This document shows positions 1-7,174 of a DNA stretch of 31,234 nt, in pieces. The notes under the pieces were generated by a model. It did no database searches. It saw only the letters and a list, made by a program, of their open reading frames with translations, and was not told where the DNA came from. Position 1 is the first letter of the stretch. The number at the start of each line of letters is the position of its first letter. A program made the position numbers and the translations under genes. The stretch is from positions 1 through 31,234 of the forward strand of contig JBFFMY010000032.1 of assembly GCA_041563475.1 (NCBI GenBank), in the 5' to 3' direction. The DNA comes from CAJXZP01 sp041563475. GTDB lineage: Bacteria > Bacteroidota > Bacteroidia > Flavobacteriales_G > Salibacteraceae.

Positions 1-130
1 AGTTATATGATTTTAATGAAAAAATTTAATTCGTTTTTGTAGAACAGTTGAATATGCCATTTTTAACTACCTAACTCATTAATTATCTGATCTCTGGAAA
101 CAATTTTTCCTAAATTTTAGATCCAAGTTC

Positions 131-150
131 GTCCCGATAGCTATCGGGAC
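131..150. repeat. Perfect 20-bp palindrome, REP-like
   Basis: A perfect inverted repeat with half-site GTCCCGATAG and no spacer lies in the intergenic region before the first gene, followed by a short GC-richer patch (TAGGCGCGGC) in an otherwise AT-rich stretch. Similar CCCGATAGCTATCGGG palindromes are, from memory, common dispersed intergenic repeats in flavobacterial genomes. There is no T-tract on either side, so it is unlikely to be a simple terminator. Confidence 0.6.
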
Positions 151-178
151 TAGGCGCGGCTACAAAAACCTATTTAAC

Positions 179-220
179 AAACCCATTCAACCAATCAAAA
201 TTACTTGGCTGTTTGGGTTT
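179..220 (-). terminator. Weak hairpin downstream of the lipoprotein gene
   Basis: On the minus strand, just past the stop of the lipoprotein gene, AAACCCA (214-220) can pair with TGGGTTT (179-185), and an inner CCAA/TTGG pair (205-208 with 191-194) extends the structure. The T-rich stretch that follows is interrupted, so termination is only a guess. Confidence 0.3.
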
Positions 221-244
221 TTTCTGTTTTTTAGATTGCTGATT

Positions 245-820
245 CTAGCATTCCCATATCTCAATCCGCAGAACTCCTGACTGGTATTTAATAATAAAAG
301 GGATTTCCTCTAGTGTGCATTTCGGTTCAATAGTGAAGGTATATTTGCCGCGCACCTCAAAATCCTCTTTTGAAGTTATGGTTAATTGATGGTCATATCG
401 CGTATCTGCATTTACCCAATTAACGCGACCATTTACAAAGGGGTGGTTATCAATTTCCTCAATTGAACGTGGAGTTTCTTTGAAATCATTTCCAATTTTT
501 AGATTCGTAGTGTCTTCTAATGTGATGGTAAATCGCCCAGAAAAATCACGAGCAGATAAAGGTGAAACATAAAAACTTCCGCCATTCAGCTTCATTTTAG
601 TGACCAAATTGTACTTGTTTTCTTCAGATTCTTCCACATGAAATATAATCTCATAGGGATTTTCTATTGCCATCTCTTCATCCATTAATGGGACATCATA
701 CATACTTACAATACGTATAGGTGGTGTTGAACCTGTTTCAGTCATTGGATCTGTTTCTGTTACCACCTCAGTGCAAGAAACTGCAGAAGCTAGCAAAAAA
801 ATTAAAAAGTAGTTTTTCAT
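245..820 (-). CDS. Hypothetical lipoprotein, 191 aa
   Basis: No family is recognised. The N-terminus is a typical lipoprotein signal: Lys2, a hydrophobic run (residues 4-14), then AVSC with the lipidation cysteine at position 16, followed by an acidic and Thr-rich linker (to about residue 33). The mature part is polar and looks beta-rich, with a Cys near 168 and a C-terminal ending IEIWEC. It should be exported and membrane-anchored. It is transcribed alone on the minus strand from a good Bacteroidota promoter (844-872) and is divergent from the winged-helix gene. Function unknown; the gene call itself is secure. Confidence 0.8.
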   Translation of the reverse strand: MKNYFLIFLLASAVSCTEVVTETDPMTETGSTPPIRIVSMYDVPLMDEEMAIENPYEIIFHVEESEENKYNLVTKMKLNGGSFYVSPLSARDFSGRFTITLEDTTNLKIGNDFKETPRSIEEIDNHPFVNGRVNWVNADTRYDHQLTITSKEDFEVRGKYTFTIEPKCTLEEIPFIIKYQSGVLRIEIWEC

Positions 821-843
821 ACGTATTTGTTTTTAATGTCCTC

Positions 844-872
844 CAAAAGTAGGGGGCAGGGTAGCCTTTCAA
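844..872 (-). promoter_or_regulatory. Bacteroidota promoter for the lipoprotein gene
   Basis: On the minus strand, TTG (870-872), an 18-nt spacer and TACTTTTG (844-851) match the Bacteroidota primary sigma factor pattern TTG-N17-23-TAnnTTTG. The element is 23 nt upstream of the ATG at 820. Confidence 0.7.
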
Positions 873-936
873 CCGTAACCAAATGTAAAATGATGTAAAT
901 TTTGTGTAAAAAATTTCAAAGAGTCTTAGATTCAAA

Positions 937-944
937 TAGCTTTG
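937..944 (+). promoter_or_regulatory. -7 element (TAGCTTTG) next to a start codon
   Basis: TAGCTTTG fits TAnnTTTG exactly and ends only 4 nt before the ATG at 949. I see no TTG at the usual distance upstream. If used, the transcript would start at or very near the start codon. Confidence 0.45.
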
Positions 945-948
945 TTGA

Positions 949-1293
949 ATGCGTATCCATCAGTCCATTATTTTTTCCATTTTCCTAATTGGATTTCATT
1001 TCTGTTCAGGAATGGGGTATGCACAAACAACCGAAAACGAAAAGCACATAGAAGTTTCTTTGCGAATGATAGGACATCAAGTATTACTTGCCTCTGGTGA
1101 TTCTACTTCTAGAGTATTACCGATTATTGAAGAAAATGGGCGTTACCGAATCCAATTCCAAACGGAATTCGAATTCAATCCTGATGTATTGGTATCTGCA
1201 GTCAATCGCGTAGTTGAGGAAACCAATTTGGCAAAAAACTACATCGTTGAAATGGTAACCTGTGATTCTGGCAAAGTGGTTTACAATACTTGA
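949..1293 (+). CDS. N-terminal part of a disrupted winged-helix membrane regulator
   Basis: A signal peptide (residues 1 to about 25, ending GYAQ) is followed by an exported sensor-like segment containing MIGHQVLLASGDSTSRVLPI. From memory this matches the periplasmic part of Bacteroidota proteins of about 280-300 aa with a signal peptide, periplasmic domain, one TM helix and a C-terminal OmpR-type winged helix. Here the frame stops (TGA at 1291) right after GKVVYNT. The TM and DNA-binding half continues in the +1 frame from about 1276. The family usually has some 25-35 more residues between the VVY-like and FTIL-like positions; those are absent, so the break looks like an out-of-frame deletion rather than a single-base error. 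This fragment probably is a remnant or a free periplasmic protein. Confidence 0.6.
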   Translation: MRIHQSIIFSIFLIGFHFCSGMGYAQTTENEKHIEVSLRMIGHQVLLASGDSTSRVLPIIEENGRYRIQFQTEFEFNPDVLVSAVNRVVEETNLAKNYIVEMVTCDSGKVVYNT

Positions 1294-1759
1294 AAATAAT
1301 AATTCAAATGCCCAATTACTTTCCGTAACACCTGATTTAAATAAATCTAAGGAACAAAGCAATAAGGTAAGTTTTGTTGGGGTTTCCATCCTTTTTGTTT
1401 TACTCGCTGGAGCCTTCTTTTTACTTCGGAAGAAAAGAAAAAAACCACTAAACAATCCCAACTTAATCTCTTTAGGCCAATTCTATTTTGATACACGAAA
1501 TACTACACTTTTATTTGAAAATCAAGAAATTGAACTTACTTCGAAAGAGGCTGACCTTCTTCTTTTGCTTTTTAAGGATGTGAATACAACCATTGAAAGA
1601 GAAGTTATTCTTAACATGGTATGGGGAGATGAAGGAGATTATGTGGGTAGAACACTCGATGTTTTCATTTCAAAATTACGGAAGAAACTAGAATGGGATT
1701 CCCAAGTTAAAATCGTAAATATTCGGGGTATAGGCTACAAACTAGTCGTGAATGTGTAA
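1262..1759 (+). CDS. C-terminal part: TM helix plus winged-helix DNA-binding domain
   Basis: The open frame starts at a GTG (1262), but the real coding similarity begins near WFTILE (residues 6-11), in the +1 frame relative to the preceding ORF that it overlaps. Residues 36-55 form a transmembrane helix ending in RKKRKK. Residues 67-165 form a Trans_reg_C (OmpR/PhoB type) winged helix with ELTSKEADLL, VWGDEGDYVGRTLDVFISKLRKKL and the terminal hairpin VNIRGIGYKLV. In the intact family this would be a one-component membrane regulator (ToxR-like layout). Without the upstream signal peptide, translation and insertion are doubtful unless a frameshift or the weak GTG start is used. The domain shows no damage, so the disruption may be recent. 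Confidence 0.65.
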   Translation: MILAKWFTILENNNSNAQLLSVTPDLNKSKEQSNKVSFVGVSILFVLLAGAFFLLRKKRKKPLNNPNLISLGQFYFDTRNTTLLFENQEIELTSKEADLLLLLFKDVNTTIEREVILNMVWGDEGDYVGRTLDVFISKLRKKLEWDSQVKIVNIRGIGYKLVVNV

Positions 1760-1814
1760 GGCCAATTCATTTTACTCCCAAGCACTATTTCGATGCATAC
1801 GATAGACTTGCTTT

Positions 1815-3128
1815 TTAATTAGATACAATACGTTTTCTAGCATTTTTATAGCCATACCATACAATATACGCATAACAAATAATAACAAATATAAAGGCCG
1901 ACTTAAAGCCAATTATATCGGTAAAATAGCCATAAAGGGGTGGGATGATCGCTCCTCCAACTATGGCCGTGCACAACATACCTGAAGCTTTTGGCTTTAA
2001 CTCTCCAATACCATCTATAGCCAAGGTAAAAATTGTTGGAAACATTATGGAATTGAATAGTCCAACCGCCAATATGCTCCACATAGACAAAATTCCATGT
2101 GTACTTATAGATACTAAGATTAAGGCTATAGCAATTGTTGCAAAAATACCGAGCACCTTACCTGGCTTCATGATTTTGGTAAGATAAGACCCAGCAAAAC
2201 GACCCAGCATAGCACCTGTCCAATAGAATGTTACAAATACACCCACAATAGCTTTATTGTCAAAATCATCCAGGCCTGAATTGAGAATGCTTACCGCAAT
2301 AGATTTCATTAACTCATTTTCTTTGATGACTTCAACCATGTTCATGTTTAGAAAATAATTTACTAAATAGCTTCCAATAGCCACTTCTGCTCCAACATAA
2401 AACAAGATTCCTAACACACCTTGCATAAGGTTCTTTTGTTTAAATGCCTCAGAATACGTTCCCGTGGAGGTTTCACTAATAAATTCTGGTAGTTTGGTAA
2501 ATAGAAAAAAACCAGCAACTAATAGGATGAATAGCGCTAAGCCTAGAAATGGATTTTGCACAGCAGAGGCCTCGTTCGTTAAATATAATTCCTTCGCAGT
2601 GTCTGTAAGCGTTTCAATTTCTACTTCCGTTTTTATTTTATCACTTAGTATAAATAAGGCACCGATTGCAGGGGCAATTGCTGTACATAAAGATTTAAAG
2701 GCTTGGGATAAATTTAATCGACTGGACGCCCCCTCTTCTGACCCAAGTACTGCAACATAAGGGTTTGCTGCCACTTGTAAAATGGTCATGCCGCCAGCTA
2801 GAATAAAATACGCTAACATAAAAATCCCAAAAACACGATAGGAGGCTGCAGGATAAAACAACAAACAGCCTAGGGCCATAGTGACTAACCCTAAAATAAT
2901 TCCACTTTTATATCCAATTTTAGAAAGAATCAAACTCGCAGGAATGGAGAGTAAAAAATATGCTCCAAAAAATGCAAATTGCACCATGCCGGCTTCAAAG
3001 TAGGAAAGTGTAAACAATTCACGAAGCCTTGGGATTAAAGAATCTACTAAAACCGTTATAAACCCCCAAAGAAAAAATAATGTGGTAAGTAAAATAAAGG
3101 ATGAGCGATACGATTTATTTTGGTTCAT
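1815..3128 (-). CDS. Sugar MFS transporter, FucP/GluP family
   Basis: This 437-aa inner-membrane permease should import a sugar with protons (or Na+). It shows about 12 hydrophobic segments and family landmarks: FFLWGFITVLVDSLIPRL near the N-terminus, QVAANPYVAVLG around residues 118-130, and SSRLNLSQAFKSLCTAIAP soon after, typical of L-fucose and glucose/galactose permeases. The length fits the family (about 410-440 aa). It lies 13 bp downstream of the DUF3144 gene on the same strand, so the two are probably co-transcribed. No sugar-catabolic gene lies nearby, so the substrate cannot be inferred. The start ATG at 3128 (MNQNKSYRSS) precedes the first TM segment directly. Confidence 0.9.
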   Translation of the reverse strand: MNQNKSYRSSFILLTTLFFLWGFITVLVDSLIPRLRELFTLSYFEAGMVQFAFFGAYFLLSIPASLILSKIGYKSGIILGLVTMALGCLLFYPAASYRVFGIFMLAYFILAGGMTILQVAANPYVAVLGSEEGASSRLNLSQAFKSLCTAIAPAIGALFILSDKIKTEVEIETLTDTAKELYLTNEASAVQNPFLGLALFILLVAGFFLFTKLPEFISETSTGTYSEAFKQKNLMQGVLGILFYVGAEVAIGSYLVNYFLNMNMVEVIKENELMKSIAVSILNSGLDDFDNKAIVGVFVTFYWTGAMLGRFAGSYLTKIMKPGKVLGIFATIAIALILVSISTHGILSMWSILAVGLFNSIMFPTIFTLAIDGIGELKPKASGMLCTAIVGGAIIPPLYGYFTDIIGFKSAFIFVIICYAYIVWYGYKNARKRIVSN

Positions 3129-3141
3129 GAAATTCTTTCTC

Positions 3142-3444
3142 CTATTTCTTTGCAGGTTTTATATGATAATTCTCAAACTTATCGAGAAATTCGTCAAAAT
3201 TATCTTGAAACATTTCCGCATATTGGCGTCTAAAATATTCATTAATATTATCTGCATCGCGTATAAATTGTGCTTTATCTTCACAACTAGAAGCTATTCT
3301 AAATACATTATACCGCGAAGCAGCATATAAAAATGCCGCGCTAATTTCGGTTATTGAATGGTCTTTTCCTTGTTGGTTTGCCTTTTCTAAAAAAAAATCT
3401 ACCAAGGTTAAAAAAGAGTCGTCTTTTACTTTTTGATCCATCAT
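3142..3444 (-). CDS. DUF3144 family protein
   Basis: A 100-aa soluble acidic protein. The pattern FLEKANQQ, then SAAFLYAASRYNVFRIASS and EYFRRQYAEMFQDNFDEFLDKFE matches the small helical DUF3144 family as I remember it. No function is established for that family. There is no signal peptide or TM segment. Two adjacent ATGs (3444 and 3441) could start the protein. It lies 13 bp upstream of the sugar permease, and the upstream 213-bp region is divergent with rseP. Confidence 0.75.
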   Translation of the reverse strand: MMDQKVKDDSFLTLVDFFLEKANQQGKDHSITEISAAFLYAASRYNVFRIASSCEDKAQFIRDADNINEYFRRQYAEMFQDNFDEFLDKFENYHIKPAKK

Positions 3445-3627
3445 ACGTGTTATTTCTTTACTCTATGGCATTAATTTTTTGATGCCAATTGGAAAGCCAA
3501 ACTAAATAATCTAAAATTAACGGTGAAAATAAAAACCTAGAAAGATTTGATACATGCATCTCCTAAACTTTGCTAAATCTGAATAGTTTGCTGGTACATG
3601 TATTAAAGCAAAATCAATCCATTACAT

Positions 3628-3635
3628 TACATTTG
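3628..3635 (+). promoter_or_regulatory. -7 element upstream of rseP
   Basis: TACATTTG matches TAnnTTTG and is 22 nt before the rseP ATG, followed by GCACC as often seen in flavobacterial promoters. No convincing TTG is visible 17-23 nt upstream. Confidence 0.4.
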
Positions 3636-3657
3636 CACCTCAATTTTCAATACATTC

Positions 3658-4998
3658 ATGGAAGAAATTTTCATTAAGGCAGCCCAGTTAATTTTAAGTC
3701 TGTCTATCTTAGTTATATTACACGAATTCGGTCATTTTTTACCTGCAAAACTTTTCGGGGTTCGCGTGGAAAAATTTTACTTGTTTTTTGACCCGTGGTT
3801 CTCTCTTTTTAAATTTAAAAAAGGCGATACAGAGTATGGCGTAGGTTGGATTCCGCTTGGAGGTTATGTAAAACTCTCAGGTATGATTGATGAATCAATG
3901 GATACCGAACAACTCGCTCAAGAACCTCAAGATTTTGAGTTTAGAAGTAAGCCAGCGTGGCAACGACTCATCGTTATGATTGGTGGGGTTACCGTAAATG
4001 TTCTTTTGGGTATTTTTATTTACTCCATGATTTTATTCACTTGGGGAAAAGCATATTTACCCGCGAACGAAGCCATATATGGCGTGGATGTTACTCCCTA
4101 TTTAACGGAAATTGGATTTGAAAATGGCGATAGAATTACGGCCTTAAACAACAACCCTATTCCAGACGATTATACCTACTCTACTATCTATCAAGAATTA
4201 ATGTTGGATGATAACATTAAGTCTATTTCAATCATTAGACAGGGCACCGAACAAACGATTAATCTACCTTCCGATTTTAAAGCGCAAATGCTTACCGTTG
4301 GTAAAAAAGAAGGGGCTCCATTTATGGAGCGTGTCCCATTTATTGCGGATACTATTTTACCTAAATCAAACGCTGGTGTTGCCGGAATTCTAAAAGGCGA
4401 TGCTTTTCAAACCGTTGCTGGTGAACCTGCTGCGTATTTTTCAGACTTTGTAAAGCAAGTTGGAAAACACCGAGGTGAAACGGTAAACATTACGGTTTTA
4501 CGTAATGATGAAATGGTAACGCTACCGGTAGAAATTTCTGAAAATGGAAAAATCGGGGTGGGAAACAAAGATGTGAAATCGTTCTTTAATGTAAAAATTA
4601 AATCATACACCTTTTTTGAATCTGTTCCAGCAGGAATAAATGAGGCCTCTGAAACCGTAGTGAATTATGTGCGTCAATTTAAACTTGTTTTTACCAAAGA
4701 AGGCATTGGTCAGGTGGGTGGTTTTGGAGCTATCGGAAACCTATTTCCAGGTACTTGGAATTGGCAAATTTTTTGGCGACTAACAGCCTTTTTATCCATG
4801 GTCTTAGCGTTCATGAACATTCTTCCTATTCCTGCATTGGATGGTGGACATGTTTTATTTTTGGTGTACGAAATGATTTCCGGAAAACCACCTGGTGAAA
4901 AGTTTATGGAATACGCCCAAATGGCCGGAATGCTCTTACTTTTAGGTTTGATGTTATTGGCCAATGGAAACGACTTAATTAGATGGATTTTTGATTAA
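3658..4998 (+). CDS. rseP: RIP metalloprotease RseP (site-2 protease)
   Basis: An intramembrane zinc metalloprotease of the M50 family that cleaves TM segments of substrates such as anti-sigma factors and signal-peptide remnants. The catalytic HEFGH motif is at residues 22-26 in the first TM helix, and the third zinc ligand lies in ALDGGH (D395) in a C-terminal TM helix. IPLGGYVKLSGM (about residues 66-77) and NILPIPALDGGH are family signatures. The middle (about 120-300) is periplasmic and PDZ-like. At 446 aa the length matches RseP. In many Bacteroidota dxr precedes rseP; here it does not. The next gene starts 6 bp downstream, so they are likely an operon. Confidence 0.95.
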   Translation: MEEIFIKAAQLILSLSILVILHEFGHFLPAKLFGVRVEKFYLFFDPWFSLFKFKKGDTEYGVGWIPLGGYVKLSGMIDESMDTEQLAQEPQDFEFRSKPAWQRLIVMIGGVTVNVLLGIFIYSMILFTWGKAYLPANEAIYGVDVTPYLTEIGFENGDRITALNNNPIPDDYTYSTIYQELMLDDNIKSISIIRQGTEQTINLPSDFKAQMLTVGKKEGAPFMERVPFIADTILPKSNAGVAGILKGDAFQTVAGEPAAYFSDFVKQVGKHRGETVNITVLRNDEMVTLPVEISENGKIGVGNKDVKSFFNVKIKSYTFFESVPAGINEASETVVNYVRQFKLVFTKEGIGQVGGFGAIGNLFPGTWNWQIFWRLTAFLSMVLAFMNILPIPALDGGHVLFLVYEMISGKPPGEKFMEYAQMAGMLLLLGLMLLANGNDLIRWIFD

Positions 4999-5004
4999 AT
5001 CAAT

Positions 5005-5820
5005 ATGAAAAAAATACTGGCTTCTTTCACTTTTTTCCTATTCACCTTTACCGGTCTATGGGCACAAGACGACACTTTCAATAAATACGATAGGCAAGGA
5101 CAATTAGCTAAAGATTCAACCAACGTTGAAGTATTGGTGATTCCAACAAATCCAGAACTGTATAATTCGTTTTTTGATCGCGAAATGATGGAAGTAAATA
5201 ACATCTCATTTTACACTTTGCGCGACACTATTTTAATGACGTTAAGTCAAAAAGTTGCCCAAGCCATTAGAGATACGCTTGCATGCAGTGTTTTACCGGA
5301 AAGCCAAACGGGGTATACCGAAGATATGGCGTTTGTATATGAGTCTATTTCTTACAGCTACGAATTAGTGCCACAACCTGTAGAAGAAGTCACCACAATA
5401 AATAAGTGGAAGAAAAAAATTAAAAAATCAGACCCACAAGAAGAACAAAAAAAAGGCACCTATATGCAAGAAGGGCAGATTATGACCAACCAAGAAACGC
5501 GACCTAGATACACGAATATTAAAATCACCAATCCTGATTTCTTATACGTTCTAAATAAAAAATATCACGCCAATCAGTTTGTTTTTATTAATAAATTTGA
5601 AATGGAAATTTCAACCAATATTACCCAAGTTGATATTCAAAGTGATAATTACCCGCGTGAAATTCGCGTCCATTATACCGTTGTTGACAGCAGTGGGGTT
5701 GAAGTTACTAGCGGATTGATTGTTCGAAACTCTTCCTCCTACGACAATCAACTGGAATACCTTTTTAATGAAAGTTTGACCCAAATTGGTGTTGAAATAA
5801 CCAATAAATTTGTTCAGTAG
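5005..5820 (+). CDS. Secreted protein of unknown function downstream of rseP
   Basis: A 271-aa protein with a clear signal peptide (MKKILASFTFFLFTFTGLWA, cleavage likely before QDD). I do not recognise a family. The mature region alternates beta-like segments with one very basic/charged stretch at about 132-150 (KWKKKIKKSDPQEEQKK). The C-terminal part (VRVHY-like strands, LIVRNSSSYDNQLEYLFNES) looks like a compact beta-rich domain. No lipobox, no T9SS sorting domain and no TM helix after the signal, so it is probably periplasmic. Its ATG is 6 bp after the rseP stop, suggesting co-expression with the protease. It may be an envelope-maintenance factor, but this rests on position only. Confidence 0.75.
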   Translation: MKKILASFTFFLFTFTGLWAQDDTFNKYDRQGQLAKDSTNVEVLVIPTNPELYNSFFDREMMEVNNISFYTLRDTILMTLSQKVAQAIRDTLACSVLPESQTGYTEDMAFVYESISYSYELVPQPVEEVTTINKWKKKIKKSDPQEEQKKGTYMQEGQIMTNQETRPRYTNIKITNPDFLYVLNKKYHANQFVFINKFEMEISTNITQVDIQSDNYPREIRVHYTVVDSSGVEVTSGLIVRNSSSYDNQLEYLFNESLTQIGVEITNKFVQ

Positions 5821-5838
5821 TCTTACCTGCATTTATAC

Positions 5839-5867
5839 TTTGGTTTAAACGCAATATATTTATCTTG
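5839..5867 (+). promoter_or_regulatory. Probable promoter of the antiporter gene
   Basis: TTTG (5839-5842), an 18-nt spacer and TATCTTG (5861-5867, one T short of TAnnTTTG) precede the ATG at 5873 by 5 nt. The good -33 and spacing compensate for the imperfect -7 box. Confidence 0.4.
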
Positions 5868-5872
5868 CACCC

Positions 5873-7174
5873 ATGAACGGGATATCACCATATTATTTGC
5901 TTATCGGAATATCGGTAATTATCATTTTATCGTTTTTCTTCAATATTATTTCCAAGAAGACGAATATTCCTTCCGTTTTATTACTCATTCTTTTGGGAGT
6001 GCTTTTCAGTTTGGCGGAAAATGCCATGCACTTTCTCAATAAGGACTTAATGCCTTTGCTCGAAATTTTAGGTATTGTAGGGTTGATTATGATTGTACTG
6101 GAAGCCGCATTAGACTTAAAGTTAGAACGTGAAAAATGGCCCATTTTATGGCGTTCCTTTTTAGTGGCTTTACTTGCATTGGTCACCACTTCTTTCGCTA
6201 TTGCTGGAGTACTGAATTTGTTTTTAAATGCGGGTTTTGAAAAGTCCCTCATGTACGCCATTCCCATGTCAATTTTAAGTAGCGCAATTGTCTTGCCTTC
6301 CGTTAATAGCTTAACCGAAGAGAAGAAAGAGTTCATGATTTACGATAGTACCTTTTCCGATATTTTAGGAATTATGTTCTTCTATATGATGATTCAAGAA
6401 TTCTCTGCGGTGGAAGAAACGAATTTCTTAGTGGCTTTGTCTACAAATGTGGGACTTACTGTTGGGGTATCGCTAATAGCCAGCTATTTATTGGTTTTCG
6501 TTTTTCAAAAATTGAATTCAAACGTGAAGCTTTTCTTACTGATTGCTGTTTTAATCTTACTGTATTCTGTAGGGAAATTAATGCACTTATCTTCCCTATT
6601 AATCATTCTTGTTTTTGGATTAATCCTCAACAACCCCAGCGTGTTTTTTATCGGACCACTTAAAAAACTAATCAATCACAGTTCCATGCGTAAAATCTTA
6701 ATTGATTTTCGCTTAGTAACCATAGAATCAGCTTTTGTAGTGCGTACTTTTTTCTTCGTGATTTTTGGTTCTACCATCATACTTAGTCAATTAGTGAGTT
6801 TCATGGTGTTTTTACAAAGCGCGGCTATACTCGCGCTCACATTTGCTATACGGTGGGTTTACCTTAGAATTATTGTAGGAAAAGATTTTTTTCCACAGGT
6901 ATTTATTGCCCCTAGAGGGTTAATTACCATCTTATTATTCTATGCAATACCAAAAGAATTTGAGATTCCTGCATTTGAAAATGGCGTTTTATTGTACGTT
7001 ATTTTAGCCACCAGTTTACTGATGACTTGGTCGTTGATTAGAAACAGCAAAGGTGAATACGATGAAAGCCGATTTAATCCAGAACCAAACTTTGAAGACG
7101 ATGCAATTGAAGAAATGGTTGCAGATGAACTCCATTTAGATATTAAAAATACGGAATCCGATAATGAAAAATAA
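5873..7174 (+). CDS. Cation:proton antiporter
   Basis: A 433-aa polytopic membrane protein with about 11-12 hydrophobic segments in the first 395 residues and a soluble acidic tail (FNPEPNFEDDAIEEMVADELHLD). The layout, the segment AIPMSILSSAIVLPSVNSL (about 128-146) and STFSDILGIMFFYMMI (about 160-175, with an intramembrane Asp) fit the Na+/H+ exchanger superfamily (CPA type). It should exchange Na+ or K+ for H+ across the inner membrane, affecting pH and salt tolerance. Its stop overlaps the ATG of the next gene (TAATG at 7172), implying translational coupling. Ion specificity cannot be read from the sequence. Confidence 0.85.
   Translation: MNGISPYYLLIGISVIIILSFFFNIISKKTNIPSVLLLILLGVLFSLAENAMHFLNKDLMPLLEILGIVGLIMIVLEAALDLKLEREKWPILWRSFLVALLALVTTSFAIAGVLNLFLNAGFEKSLMYAIPMSILSSAIVLPSVNSLTEEKKEFMIYDSTFSDILGIMFFYMMIQEFSAVEETNFLVALSTNVGLTVGVSLIASYLLVFVFQKLNSNVKLFLLIAVLILLYSVGKLMHLSSLLIILVFGLILNNPSVFFIGPLKKLINHSSMRKILIDFRLVTIESAFVVRTFFFVIFGSTIILSQLVSFMVFLQSAAILALTFAIRWVYLRIIVGKDFFPQVFIAPRGLITILLFYAIPKEFEIPAFENGVLLYVILATSLLMTWSLIRNSKGEYDESRFNPEPNFEDDAIEEMVADELHLDIKNTESDNEK

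Noticed and set aside
1285..1294. Programmed +1 frameshift at ACT-TGA-A joining the two winged-helix halves
   Set aside because: The slip site does not match the prfB type (CTT-TGA-C), no Shine-Dalgarno-like stimulator is present, and residues normally found between the halves seem to be missing, so a deletion explains more.
3466..3487. Inverted repeat TGGCAT-N10-ATGCCA between the DUF3144 and rseP genes
   Set aside because: Only 6 bp with a loose loop and not placed over a promoter box; no T-tract, so neither operator nor terminator can be argued.
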